In this document: one piece after another, positions 46,048-56,527 of the stretch | Layout of the letters: the number at the start of each line of letters is the position of its first letter | How positions within the stretch are numbered: position 1 is the first letter of the stretch | From: Edaphochlamys debaryana | Lineage: Eukaryota; Chlorophyta; Chlorophyceae; Chlamydomonadales | Direction: 5' to 3' | Assembly (NCBI GenBank): GCA_016858145.1 | Contig: JAEHOE010000085.1 | Location: 372,001-436,000 of the forward strand | DNA length: 64,000 nucleotides | Program-made: the position numbers and the translations under genes | Notes under the pieces: generated by a model | Told to the model about the DNA's origin: nothing | Database searches by the model: none | Seen by the model: only the letters and a program-made list of their open reading frames with translations

Positions 46048-49000
46048 TCACTGCCCCCGCTTTCCCCCCGTGGCCGCTCCGTCCAGCTTTGACACGTCCT
46101 CGTACTCCAGCCACACCTCCTTGCCGCGGGAGGGGCCGTCGCTCAGCTTCACCTGCGGACAGGGGCAAAGCGGCAAAGCGGGGGGAGACCTGAGTCTGCG
46201 GCTCGCGGTGCAGGGCCTACACAAACGGAGGGCCTGTGCGGCCCCGCGCATGACGCGACCTCTTCTTGCGGGTTGCGATTTGGATCGTCCTGCTCGCCCC
46301 CCTTCGGCCCCGCCCTGCCCTGCCCTGCACCCCTGCCCTGCCCACCTCCGCCTGGTACTTGGCCGTGTCTATGGAGACGAGCGTGCCCCTGGGAACAAAG
46401 AGGGGGGGAGGGAAACACGAGAAGGCGGTTTCAGGAGGCAAACGGGCGCTAGGGCCTCGGAAGCTGCACCGGCCTCGTCCCACAAAACCCTAGTCCCCCT
46501 TTCCCCGCTGCCACCTCCACTGTCCTGGCCCTGTCCACGGCGCCGGGCCCTTCCTTGCCGCGCCCTCTTCCCGCTCTTTCCCACCCGAACTTCTGCTCGT
46601 AACCCCTTCCCTCAACCCTCAACCCTTCCCACGCTGTGCCACTCAACCTCCTGCTCGAAACTCCAACCCTCCCCTCCTACCCCTTCCCCGGCGCGATCCC
46701 GCTCAGCAACAAACACCCCCTTCCCCCCCACGCCCCACCTGCAGCCCCTGTGCGCCCCGTTGAGCACCAGCACCGCCCCCCCTGGCGAGGGGATGACGGT
46801 CTCCAGCTGCGCCTGGTCCACCCGCACCACCGCCCCGTCCTCCAGCATCGACACCTCCCCCACGTAGCGGTCGACCACGCGCTCCACAACGCCCTGTGGC
46901 GGTGGTTGGGGCGGTTGGGGGCAGTTGGGCGGCGGTTGGCGGGGTCGGAGAATGGGTCAGGGACGGACAAGCGGCGGACGTCACAAGCCACGGCATGCCT
47001 TTCACCTGCTGGTTGGGGCCCATACCCTCGAGCCCTGCACCGGCCTTCCCCCACCCAGGCGCCCGCCCCCCCCGTGCTTTAGGGCCCTCCCACCCCTCTG
47101 GCACCCCCCCCCCCACCTTCTGCTTGTACAGCCCCGCCTCCCGGAGCTCCTTGGCCATGACCTTGACCACGATGCCGGGGGCCAGCCTGGGGGCGAGTGT
47201 GTGTGTGTGTGGTGGGGGGGGGGGAATCGGGCTGGTGGGTTTAAGAATGTTTCAGCCGAGCGGGATTGAGAGGAGGGCAAGCCTGCAACGAGGCCTCGCG
47301 CAGAGCGTCTCGAGTAAGACAGGCACGTGTTCACTGACGTCCGGGCTTGCTTGGCAGGGGGCTGGTGCTGACCCACACTCGCATGCCCCCCCTCCCCATG
47401 TCCCCATGCCCCCCATGCGTGTACCAAAATCACCTCCGTGCACCACCACCCCCATGCCCCCGCGCACCAGTAGTCCAGGCGCTTGGCCCCCGATGCAGAC
47501 GCGGCCGCATTGGACTTGGCGCGCAGCTCGGACTGGGGGGTGGGGGTGAGCATGGAGGCGGGTTAATGGGCGCGGGTAAGCGGGGGTCACCCGCAGGCCT
47601 AGCCCCACCAGGTCCCTTCCCCGCAGCAAGCTGCCACCGCCCCTGCACCCCCTCCAGGCGAGCCATGGCTTCCAGGTGGCTCTCGAAACGTCCCGTGCGC
47701 ACACTCCCGCCCACCTGCGTCAGCTCGTCCCCACATCTAGGCCCGCGTTCTCCCTCCGGTCCCGTTACCCTACCCCCACCCCCACCCCCAACCCCCTCCC
47801 CCTCCCCCCGCCCCACCTGCATCAGCTCGTCCAGCTTGCTCCGCTTCCCCCCCGGCCCCCCCGCCCCGCGCCCGCCCGGGCCGCCCGGCTCCCCGTCTGC
47901 GTGGAGCGGCAGCGGGACCATACAGAAGGGAAGGGGTGAAGAAAGACACACATCAGACAACGAGAGGGGATGCAGAGACCCGGGGTGCACAGACCGTGTG
48001 GGCCAGGGCCGAGCGGGGAGCCGGCCGAGGGCGCCGGCGCCGCAGCCCCCCCTTCCAACAAACCGCACGTGAGGAGGCGGGCCGAGCGTCAAGACGGGCG
48101 CAACATACTCTCCCCCAGCCCCAGCCCCACCCCCAGCCCCTGAGAACCATCCCAGCCACAGCCCCGGCGGCACAGCGCCAACGGCTCGGCCCCACCCCCC
48201 GCCGACGTACCGTCGTCGTCCCCGAACACGCTGGCCGCCGCCGCGGCGGCCACGGGCCCGGGCCGTGCCGCCACCCGGGCCAGCCCCGGCGCCGGCACCG
48301 AGGGCCCCGACCCGCCGCCGCCCGCGGCCCCCGCCGCCGCTGCGGGGCCCGGGGCCGTGAGGCTGATGGTGATGGGCGCCTGACGGGAGGGCGGGGGGAG
48401 GGCGGGCAGAAGGGTCGCGGGATGGCAGACTATGGAAGACATGCGACGACCAAGCCTTACCAGCTGCCCTCCTCTCAATTCTAGACCCCACTCGCACCAT
48501 GGCCCCCGCCGCTGCTCCTACCCCACCCTCACTGTCGCCCCCGCCGCCCCCACCACCCCGCCCCCCCACGCACACACCTCGTCCTCGTCCCGCTGCAGCT
48601 CGTGCGCCCCCTCGTCCTCCTCCTCCTCGCTCAGGGGCTCCCCCTTCTCCAGCCGGGCCCGCTTGGCGCGCTCGATCTGCGGCAGGGGCAGAGTTGAGCG
48701 AAGGGGAGAAAAGCGCTCCGCCCCCTACTTTGCCTAATCCGGCCCTCGCCCAGGCCGCATCCTCCTCTTCCCTCTGCCTCCCGACCAACTGCTTCTCCTC
48801 TCTCCTCCTTGCCCCTTCGTAGGGCCCCCCGTCCTTCCATTCACCCCTGCCCCACCCCCTGCCCCACCCCCCCCACCTGCTCGTGCAGTGCCGCCATGTG
48901 CCGCTCCTCCTCCTCCCGCTCCATCTCGCTGCGCTTGTTGCGCCGGTCGTCGGCCAGCTGCGTCTGGGGGTCCTGGGGGGCGAGGAGCGGTTTGCGGAGG

Positions 49001-50244
49001 AGAGCGGGGTGGGTGGGGAGGGTCAGGGTGCCAGGGGCGAGACGGGGTACCGGGGGCGTGTGGCAGGGGCGGGCACAACACAAGCTGCTCTTCGCAGGGG
49101 CACGCGGTGGGGGAGCATGGCTGTGCTGCTGCAAACCCCCTGGAGGGCTGCAGGTTAAGCCGGACGCTCAGCAGCCTTGCTGCACCTTTGTCCCTGATCC
49201 CCCCCACCCCTCGCTCCCCTGCCGTACCTTGTGGATGAGGGTGATGTACCAACCCTTCTCCGTCTCCTCCACCTTGCACTGGCCTGGGACGGGGAGGAGA
49301 GCCACACACACGCTCAGCATCTTTGCCGCGTCCATAGCCTACTTCCCACCTGTACCCTTTTCCCTTGTCCCCCAAGCAACCTCGCCCACAGCCAAGAGCC
49401 TGAGCGCAGGGGCACCACACGCCCCTCCCAACCCCCCCCCCTCTCCCCTCCCCAGCTCCCCCTTACACATACGCACCTGTCTTGCCCAGGTACTTGACAA
49501 ACTCCGTGAGCGTGAGCCAGCGCGTGGAGTTCATGTGCACGTGGTGGCGGTCCGTGATGTACTCGTTGTAGACGTTCTTGGCCAGGATGCGGGAGAAGGG
49601 GTGCCTGGGGAAGGGGGGCCGTATGCGTGTTTTGGGCGTGGTGGGAGGTGGAAGGGGGGAGGGGGTGGGGGCGCGTGTGGGCATCGCAGTGGCCTAGCTA
49701 TGCGGCTCCCTGTGAACTGCTCCTGGCATGTCATCCCGGAAGCGCAGGGATCGGAGCTTGCCGTGTTGGGAGGGTGGGCGCGGGGCGGTGCCCTGCCCCC
49801 CACCGCAACCGTGCGCCCCGCCCCCGCGCTGGGCCCTCCGGTCCCGCCCCCCTTTCCCCCCCTCACGCGCGCTTCAGGTGATCCATGAATTCCCGCTCGA
49901 ACTCCTCCGAGTAGCCCTCGACGACACGGTTCGCGTTCATCCCGAACAACTCCATCTGTCGCCGGTGCCCCTCGCTGGTCTGGTGGCACTTGAAGCCGTT
50001 TTCATCGCGGCACTGCTTCTGGCACAGCTGACAGTACCAGCGAAGCTTCTGCAGGCCTTTAGACTTGATGCGGTTGGCAATCTGCAACCAAAAGACAGCC
50101 CAGCGTGAGCTACGGTGCTTTCTAACTTCTGCTGCTGTATGAACGCTCAGTCAGGCCCTAGCTGCGGGACAGCGAGCGCGGTGTTCCAGGACTCGCGCGG
50201 CCACGGCTCACCGCCTTGGGAGTGAGGAAGTCGTTCTTTCCCAT
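46048..50244 (-). CDS. KIN17: KIN17 DNA/RNA-binding protein
   Basis: KIN17 is a conserved nuclear protein linked to DNA replication and repair and to pre-mRNA processing. Fourteen minus-strand exons (50244-50212, 50081-49867, 49604-49477, 49283-49228, 48972-48877, 48676-48578, 48379-48211, 47896-47817, 47714-47649, 47532-47468, 47186-47117, 46893-46739, 46388-46346, 46152-46048) total 1,380 bases, exactly 460 codons with the stop. The first 50 residues are almost the same as I recall for animal KIN17: MGKNDFLTPKAIANRIKSKG, then a C2H2 finger with C28, C31, H44 and H50. The winged-helix region follows (NVYNEYITDRHHVHMNSTRW). The C-terminus has the tandem SH3/KOW module (LETVIPSPGGAVLVLNGAHRG, trimmed here by one exon join, and YEDVSKL). 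At 459 residues it is longer than the human protein (393) because of a Gly/Ala/Pro-rich linker (48211-48379, 47817-47896). The 66-base exon at 47649-47714 is the least certain. Confidence 0.96.
47195..47222. repeat. GT microsatellite followed by G run
   Basis: About eight GT units followed by a long G run in a KIN17 intron (upstream, in transcription sense, of the exon 47186-47117). Confidence 0.75.
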
Positions 50245-51119
50245 TTTGCTACGTTATATAAGCTATTGGTGAAGGTTGGCGCCCCTAGTGGGCGCCTGAA
50301 GGCGTAGCCTTGAAGAGAACGGCGTCTCCTAGAGCGTGAGGTGGCGTGGCTAAGGCTGCTTGATGAAGGGCAGTGAGCACGTGGAGGAGGACTAGGCAAG
50401 TGGGGGCTGCGGGGAGACAAGGAGCGACTAGCTCGCTGTGCACCGTCAAGCACGCGTGTGCCGAAACACACGCATGGACAGGCCGCAGCGGCCGTGGTCG
50501 GTTAATGCCTTGTAGGGCGACCCAGCCGGCCCCCCTATGCCCCCCACTCCTACCCCCTTGGTTCGTGCTTCCGGCACCGCGAGCTTGTCGGCACGTCAAC
50601 ATGTAAGTGCGAGAGCGACGTGCCCGTCTACATACCCCTGTTCAGTCCCCTCCTCTCCCCGCCACCCTCCCAACGTGAGGTCTCGCGCTGCTATGGCCCC
50701 CGGAGCTCCAACTGTCACCTAAATCCATTGACCCGTTGCTCTTATGCTTCCCCAGGTCGCGGGGTGCAGGGATGCCGACGACAGGGATGTGTGGGAACGC
50801 ACACGGTTTGCTTCTCTCGGTCGCTCCCACATTCCTACATGGGGCCCAGAAGCATGGTCTGCATACGGGTCTGCTCTTGCGCCAAAATTCCCCTTTCCAC
50901 CATGCGCAGTACGGCGTCCACTCAAGGACTTCGACTCAGCTGGGTATCGCTGTTCTGAACCTACGCCTTGCCTTTGAAGCACCTCAACAATCGATAGACC
51001 AGGAACTAAGCTCAACAGAGCCTCAACGCGCAAGTCCATTGAGAGCATCGTCGCGACTTTCGGTGACGCAGCCACTCTGCAACCAGTGCATCAGAGGCCT
51101 AGTACAGGCCACCGTCATC
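50245..51119. promoter_or_regulatory. Divergent promoter region shared by KIN17 and RSP23
   Basis: 875 bases separate the two opposing start codons, so both promoters and 5' UTRs must lie here (or extend into the neighbours). A TTATATAA sits at 50254-50261, only about 10 bases from the KIN17 ATG, which is too close for an ordinary TATA box. No gene of its own was recognised. Confidence 0.6.
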
Positions 51120-54100
51120 ATGGCGGAACTAGAGAAGACGTTTGCGATTATCAAGCCGGACGCCGTCCGCGCGGGCAAGGCGGAGGAGATTATGCAGCTC
51201 ATCGAGCTTAATGGCTTCACCATTATTGCAAAGCAGAAGCTGCAGGTGGGCTTCTGGGTTGCGGAGTTGGAGAAGGGTGGGGCGCGGAATGTGGCACGCG
51301 TGTGGCGAGCGAGCGCCTTGCCTGCGGGCACTATACGAGATAGCCATGGACGGAGGTGACAGTCCTGGGCCCATCGGGATGGTGGGGAGCGGGCCCGCTC
51401 CCGACACCTGTGTCCATCACCCCGTCCCCACGGCATACGCCCCTGCTCACCGTCCGCAGCTCACCAAGATGCGCGCGGAGGAGTTCTATGGCGAGCACAA
51501 GGGGAAAGATTTCTTCCCCAGGCTAGTAGCCTACATGACCAGCGGGCCGGTTTGGGCCCTGGTGCTTGCCAAGCCAGACGCCATCAAAGGCTGGCGTGCA
51601 CTTATGGGCCCTACCAACGTCCTGAAAGCCCGGGAGGAGCAGCCCAAGTGGTGAGGCGGCTGTTGGGCATGAGGGATGGCCCCTATGGCGCTTACGGAAA
51701 GGGGTAACAAAGGGTGATTGACGGCTTGCGTGTCCGCCTCACCACCTACCTGCGCCCCCACTTCCATCGCCCTCCACCCCCTCCAAACCCCCCCAAACGC
51801 AGCCTCCGCGCCCTGTACGGCACGGACAACACCCAGAACGCCACGCACGGCTCCGACGCTCCTGGCTCGGCCGCGCGCGAGATCAAGTTCTTCTTCCCAC
51901 ACCTGGTCCCGGAGCCAGTCACGGACCCGGCCGTGGCCTCGCAGTTCATCACCACCCGCATCCAGCCCGCGCTCTCCAAGGCGCTGGCGGCCCTGGCCCG
52001 AGAGAAGCCCTCGGCGGACAAGTTTGAGGCCATCACGTTCGTGGCCGGCTACCTGCTGCAGAACAACCCCAACAAGCCCAAGGCAAGAAGCGCCCCGCTG
52101 CCGCCCTGCCTGCTTGCCTGGCCCTCGCACTGGCCTGCGCTCCGCTTGCGCTGCAGCCGGGTTGCCCCTTTTGATCCCTGTGCGAATGCCAGCTGATCCC
52201 CTTCCTCTCCCCCTTCCTCTTGCGTGCTTGCCTGTGGACCGCAGGTGCTGATGCCCGACGAGTGGGACCCGGCGCTCATGGGCGCCGAGGAGGACGACGA
52301 GGCCGAGTTCCTCAACGCGCGCCCCGCGGCCGTGCCCACGGACGCCGCCTCGGCCGCCGAGCAGGCCGCGCTGCTGGAGAACGCCAAGAACGACATGGGC
52401 GGCCCGCCGGCCGCCTCGTCGGAGGCCTCAGAGCCCGAGCCGGCCGCGCCGGAGCGCCCGCCCTCGGCGCGCCCCACCTCCGCACGGCCGCCGTCGGCGC
52501 GGCCAGGCTCCGCACGGCCGCCGTCCGCGGGCGCGGCGCCGCCCCCAGGGCCCGAGCGGCAGCCCTCGACCACGGGCTCGATCGCCGGCTCCGCCAGCGG
52601 CCGCGTGGCGTCGCGGCAGCCCTCGGTGGCTGGCTCCGCCAGCGGCCGGCCACTCTCTGCCCAAGCCTCGGCCGCCGCGGACATGCGCCCGCTCTCAGCC
52701 CAGGCCTCAGCGGTGGACGCTCGCCCGCCGTCCGCCCAGGCCTCAGCCGCCGCTGACGTGCGGCCGCCGTCCGCTCAAGCGTCCGCAGCCGGCTCCGTCG
52801 GCGGCCGCACCTCGTCGCGGCAGGGCTCCCGACAGGGCTCGCGCCCCGGCTCGGCGTCTGCAGCTCCGCCGCCGCCGCCGCCCCCCGCCGAGGAGGAGGA
52901 GGACCAGGCGGCGCTCGAGGACGCGGCCACCAAGGTGCAGGCCGCGTTCCGCGGCTACCAGGCTCGCAAGGAGGTCGCCGTGATGCGGGCGGAGGTGGAC
53001 GCCGAGCCCGGCGTCGAGGCCGAGGGCAGCGCGCCGCCTGCCGAGGCCTCGGGCGCGCCCGCCCCCGAGCCGTCTGAGCCACAAGCCGAGCCGGAGGCAG
53101 AGGCCGAGCCGGAGCCCCAGCCGGAGCCGTCGGAGCCGCAGCCGGAGGTGGAGGCGGCACCCGAGGCTGAGCGGGAGCAGTCGTCTGCTCAGGCGAGTGG
53201 CCTGGACCTCCCCGAGGGAGTGACGGCGGAGATGGCCGAGGAGGCCGCGACGCTGGTGCAGGCGCACATGCGGGGGTACCTGGCGCGCAAGCAGGTGCGG
53301 CCGCTGTGCCGTAGGCCTGGGCCTGGGGTGCCGTCGGGGCCGAGCAAAGCATGCACTGCATGCGGTCGCCTGGGTACAGGAGGCATGGGGCACAGCTCGT
53401 CCTGACTTGTGTGCAGCGGCTCGCCAGTCACTTACTCCCGTCTTGCTCCTGCCCTGCTCGTTGCCGCACCCCAGGTGGCCGAGATCAAGGCCCAGCGCGG
53501 GCCGCTGGACGGCTCGCCCAGCGAGGCGGCGGCGGAGCCCCAGCCGGAGCCGTCAGAGCCGGCGGCTGAGCCGGAGCCGGAGCCGGAGGCGGCGGCTGAG
53601 CCCGAGCCCGCGGCCGAGGCCGAGGCCGAGCTGCCCGCCGTGAGCAGCAAGCAGTCTGGCCTGGACCTGCCCGACGGCGTCACCGAGGAGATGGCCGAGG
53701 AGGCCGCCACGCTCGTGCAGGCGCACATGCGCGGCTTCCTTGCTCGCAAGCAGGTGGCCGAGATCAAGGCCCAGCGCGCCACGGACCTGGCGGCCTCCGA
53801 GTCGGCCGCGGATGCGGGCGCCGGGGAGCCCGCGCCGGCCGCGGAGGAGAGCGCGGCGCCCGAGCCCGAGCCGGCGGAGGAGGAGGCCGGCGAGCCCACG
53901 CCGGAGGGCAGCGGGGAGCCTGCGCCGGAGGAGGCAGGCGAGCCGGCGGCGGAGGAGGCAGGGGAGCCGGCGCCCGAGGCCAGTGGGGAGCCGGCGCCGG
54001 AGGACGGTGGTGAGGCGCCGCCTGCGGAGGCCGAGCCGGCGCCAGAGGAGGCCGGCGAGGGGGCAGCTGGCGAGGGTGAGCCGCCGGCTGAGGGCAGCGG

Positions 54101-54302
54101 TGGTGCGGGCGAGGCGGAAGTGAGCTACGGAGAGGAGGGTGGCGCGGGCGGGAGCGCGGGGGCGGGCGAGGGGGAGGTGAGCTACGGGGAGAGCGCTGGG
54201 GCGCCCGCTGAGGCGGGGGCGGGTGAGCCTGAGGTGAGCTACGGGGAGGGCGAGGGCGCGGGAGAGCCCGAGCTTGCCGAGGGCGAGGAGGGTGCCGAGT
54301 AA
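51120..54302 (+). CDS. RSP23: Radial spoke protein 23: NDK, DPY-30-like and IQ-motif protein
   Basis: Five exons (51120-51245, 51460-51650, 51803-52082, 52245-53294, 53475-54302) give 824 residues. Residues 1-150 are a nucleoside diphosphate kinase domain (EKTFAIIKPDAV start; catalytic His121 in NATHGSD). Residues about 156-196 form a DPY-30-like helix pair (PALSKALAALAREKP...VAGYLL), the dimer/docking motif of spoke proteins. Three IQ calmodulin-binding motifs follow: VQAAFRGYQARK (about 427), VQAHMRGYLARK (about 533) and VQAHMRGFLARK (about 626). This order is that of Chlamydomonas RSP23, a calcium/calmodulin-linked NDK of flagellar radial spokes, described as about 61 kD. The present model is longer owing to Ser-Ala-Arg-Pro repeats before IQ1, a repeated IQ module, and an acidic EVSYGE-containing tail. 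The intron after 52082 uses a GC donor (AAG|GCAAGA). Read-through of that intron would stop at about 52194. Confidence 0.93.
52458..52860 (+). repeat. Coding tandem repeats (RPPSAR / RPPSAQASA type) in RSP23
   Basis: Within RSP23 exon 4, short imperfect repeats of R-P-(P/T/L/G)-S-A-(R/Q) run from about 52458 and pass into RPxSAQASAAAD units (about 52645-52790) and then QGSRQGSRPGS. Likely a disordered linker between the DPY-30-like segment and IQ1. Confidence 0.85.
54112..54250 (+). repeat. EVSYGE repeats at the RSP23 C-terminus
   Basis: The hexapeptide EVSYGE occurs three times within about 130 bases (near 54117, 54174 and 54231), separated by Gly/Ala/Glu-rich spacers, just before the stop at 54300-54302. 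Confidence 0.85.
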
Positions 54303-56527
54303 GGCACACCCTTGTGCAGGTTGGGTGGGGCTGTACGATGATGGGTTGTGCGGGTTAACGTTCTGACGGCCTCGCGACTGTGGGCTGACTGCGCTGGATT
54401 AGCGCGCGTAGTGATGTTGAGCATGGTCGACCAACACTCCAACAGATTGGACGGCCTTGAAGCAGTGGACATAGTCCTAGCGCCAAGGGATTGCGCTCGA
54501 GGGAGTGGTATCCCTTGGCTTGCGGAGGCAAGGGCATGGAGGAGGACCGGTCATCATGAATTTGGGGGGCCTAGTTGGGTAGATCTGAAGCTTCGGAGAG
54601 TGAGGTGTGACAGCAAGACCATTGAGGCATGGGCTATACCGGAGGCCTAGTCTCTTGCCGACGCTATGTGAGTATGTCTGATTTTAACGTACCGGTAGCT
54701 GCAAACGCGCGTGTGGCCTATCTCCTGCGATTCGGTAGAGCACAGTACACGCAAGCGTGCAACCATCTTCAGCTGTACCGGTACCCATCTTCAGCAACCG
54801 GGCTCTGCCACAGGCTTCAGGCCGCCTGCGTGTCTGCGTCATGAGGGGCCATGGTAACTGATTGACTGGGGGTCCGGAGCCGTGCGTGCCCTCGACAATG
54901 TCGACATTGCCATGGTCCAACTAACGGTCATTGCTCCCCAGCCCGCGTCGCGCGTTCCACCGCCGTCCCAACCCTCGGCTACCTACCGGCTCCCCCCTCG
55001 CCCTTGCTCCACGCCTCGCCTGCTGGTACCCGTCTAGAACCCTTGTGCAGCAGTAGCCCACGCTCCCCCGGTCTCGGGGCAGGTCAGGAAGTCCGTCGCG
55101 GGGTGTGGGGCTCAGCCCTTTACCCTGTCACCAGAAGGACCGACACCGCGGAACATCGGACAAGTATGGCCCTCCAGTACCAGCACCACCCTAGCAACAG
55201 CTGTTGTCGTTGAACCACTGCTAGGGGTCGCCACATTGGGGCTTGTCCCCGCCTGGCTATCCAGGCCATAGACCTCAGCAAGTTGACCAGACAGCCATGG
55301 GTGGCAGTTGGGAAGGCTAGCTGGTTGCCAGGGCGGACGACGGTCAACGAGCCGCAAGAGGGGGGCGGGCATAGCCCCCGCGCAGCACACAAGCAACGAG
55401 GCCGCAAGGGGGGCAGCAGGCGGGGCAGGATAAACCCGTCCGCGGTCCTCAAACGGGTCGCCCGCGTCCCTTGCCAGGCTTCCCGCGGCCCCTGCGTTCT
55501 GCAATTTGGTACAGACGGCACTCTGCTTCTGAACTGCGATTCACCAACGCACCCTGCGACGTGACCGCGCAGAGACTGGGGCAAGCCAACGTATCTTGCA
55601 TATCAGCATATGAAACGGAGCAGGGGTGACTCCCCGTCGGGCAGCCTTGCCCCTCAGCCCTGCAGTCCTCCCATCATGCACACCAGGCCATCACGTACCG
55701 TACACGACCGCACGGGCGAGACGCACGCCCAACCACGCGCGCGTAACCACAGACGCAACACATGCAACACTCACCACAACCGGACGCCAAGTCTACACAG
55801 GAATTCATGACGTCTACGCCGTCTCCCGTCCAGGCAAGCCGACAGCCTTGGTTCTCTCTCTGGGTGTCACGCCACCCTTGGCCTGCCATCCTAAGGTCAA
55901 GGAGCACACGGCCCCCTAGTCGCCAGGTTGCAGGGGTCTGTAAACGCCTTACGGTCCACACCACCAGGGGGCGGCCAGTGTACAGGAACCCACACCCACA
56001 CCTCAAGCTCAACACCGCACAAGCCCTGTGCCTTCTTCTGCAATCCACGCCCTGCGTCAGCGGCAGCGCCCGTCCAGCCACGCACCATGCGCAGCGCATG
56101 TCATGGGCAAAGTCCTGGGCACCACCCGTCATGCCATACCGTCGCCAGACGCGCAGCAGTCGAGAACTGTCATGGTCTCCCACATCACAAGATGCAACAC
56201 GCCAGTGCTATGCTCAATTCGCCTGACGTCCACAACAGCCGCGGATCAGAGTCGCAAGCGCCAAACGGCAAGCTGTATACCGGTATCTCTCTCAAGTCGA
56301 ACGTCACACCGTGCCCTGCGTCCAGGCCCAAGCGCACTGGTGTACACCAACGGTCCAGAGTCAACCCCACCACCCGCCTCTTATTGCGCTGCTGCCTTCG
56401 TATCAGTGTACCCCTGCAGTGTTCTCGCCGCCAATGCAGCGGCCCCGGCCGCCCCACTCAATCCGCTTGCTCCGACTCTCGGCCGCTCTCGTTGCTCATG
56501 ATAAAGCTGGCGCCGAGCCCCTCGCGC
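54303..56527. other. Intergenic region between convergent RSP23 and JmjC genes
   Basis: About 2.2 kb with no supported gene. It should hold both 3' UTRs. The plus-strand TGTAA at 55939-55943 is far (1.6 kb) from the RSP23 stop, so its use is doubtful. Codon use and frame openness do not suggest coding on either strand. Confidence 0.55.

Noticed and set aside
50254..50261. TTATATAA as a TATA box for KIN17
   Set aside because: Only about 10 bases from the ATG, leaving no room for a normal transcription start and 5' UTR; it could only serve the opposite direction at an unusual distance.
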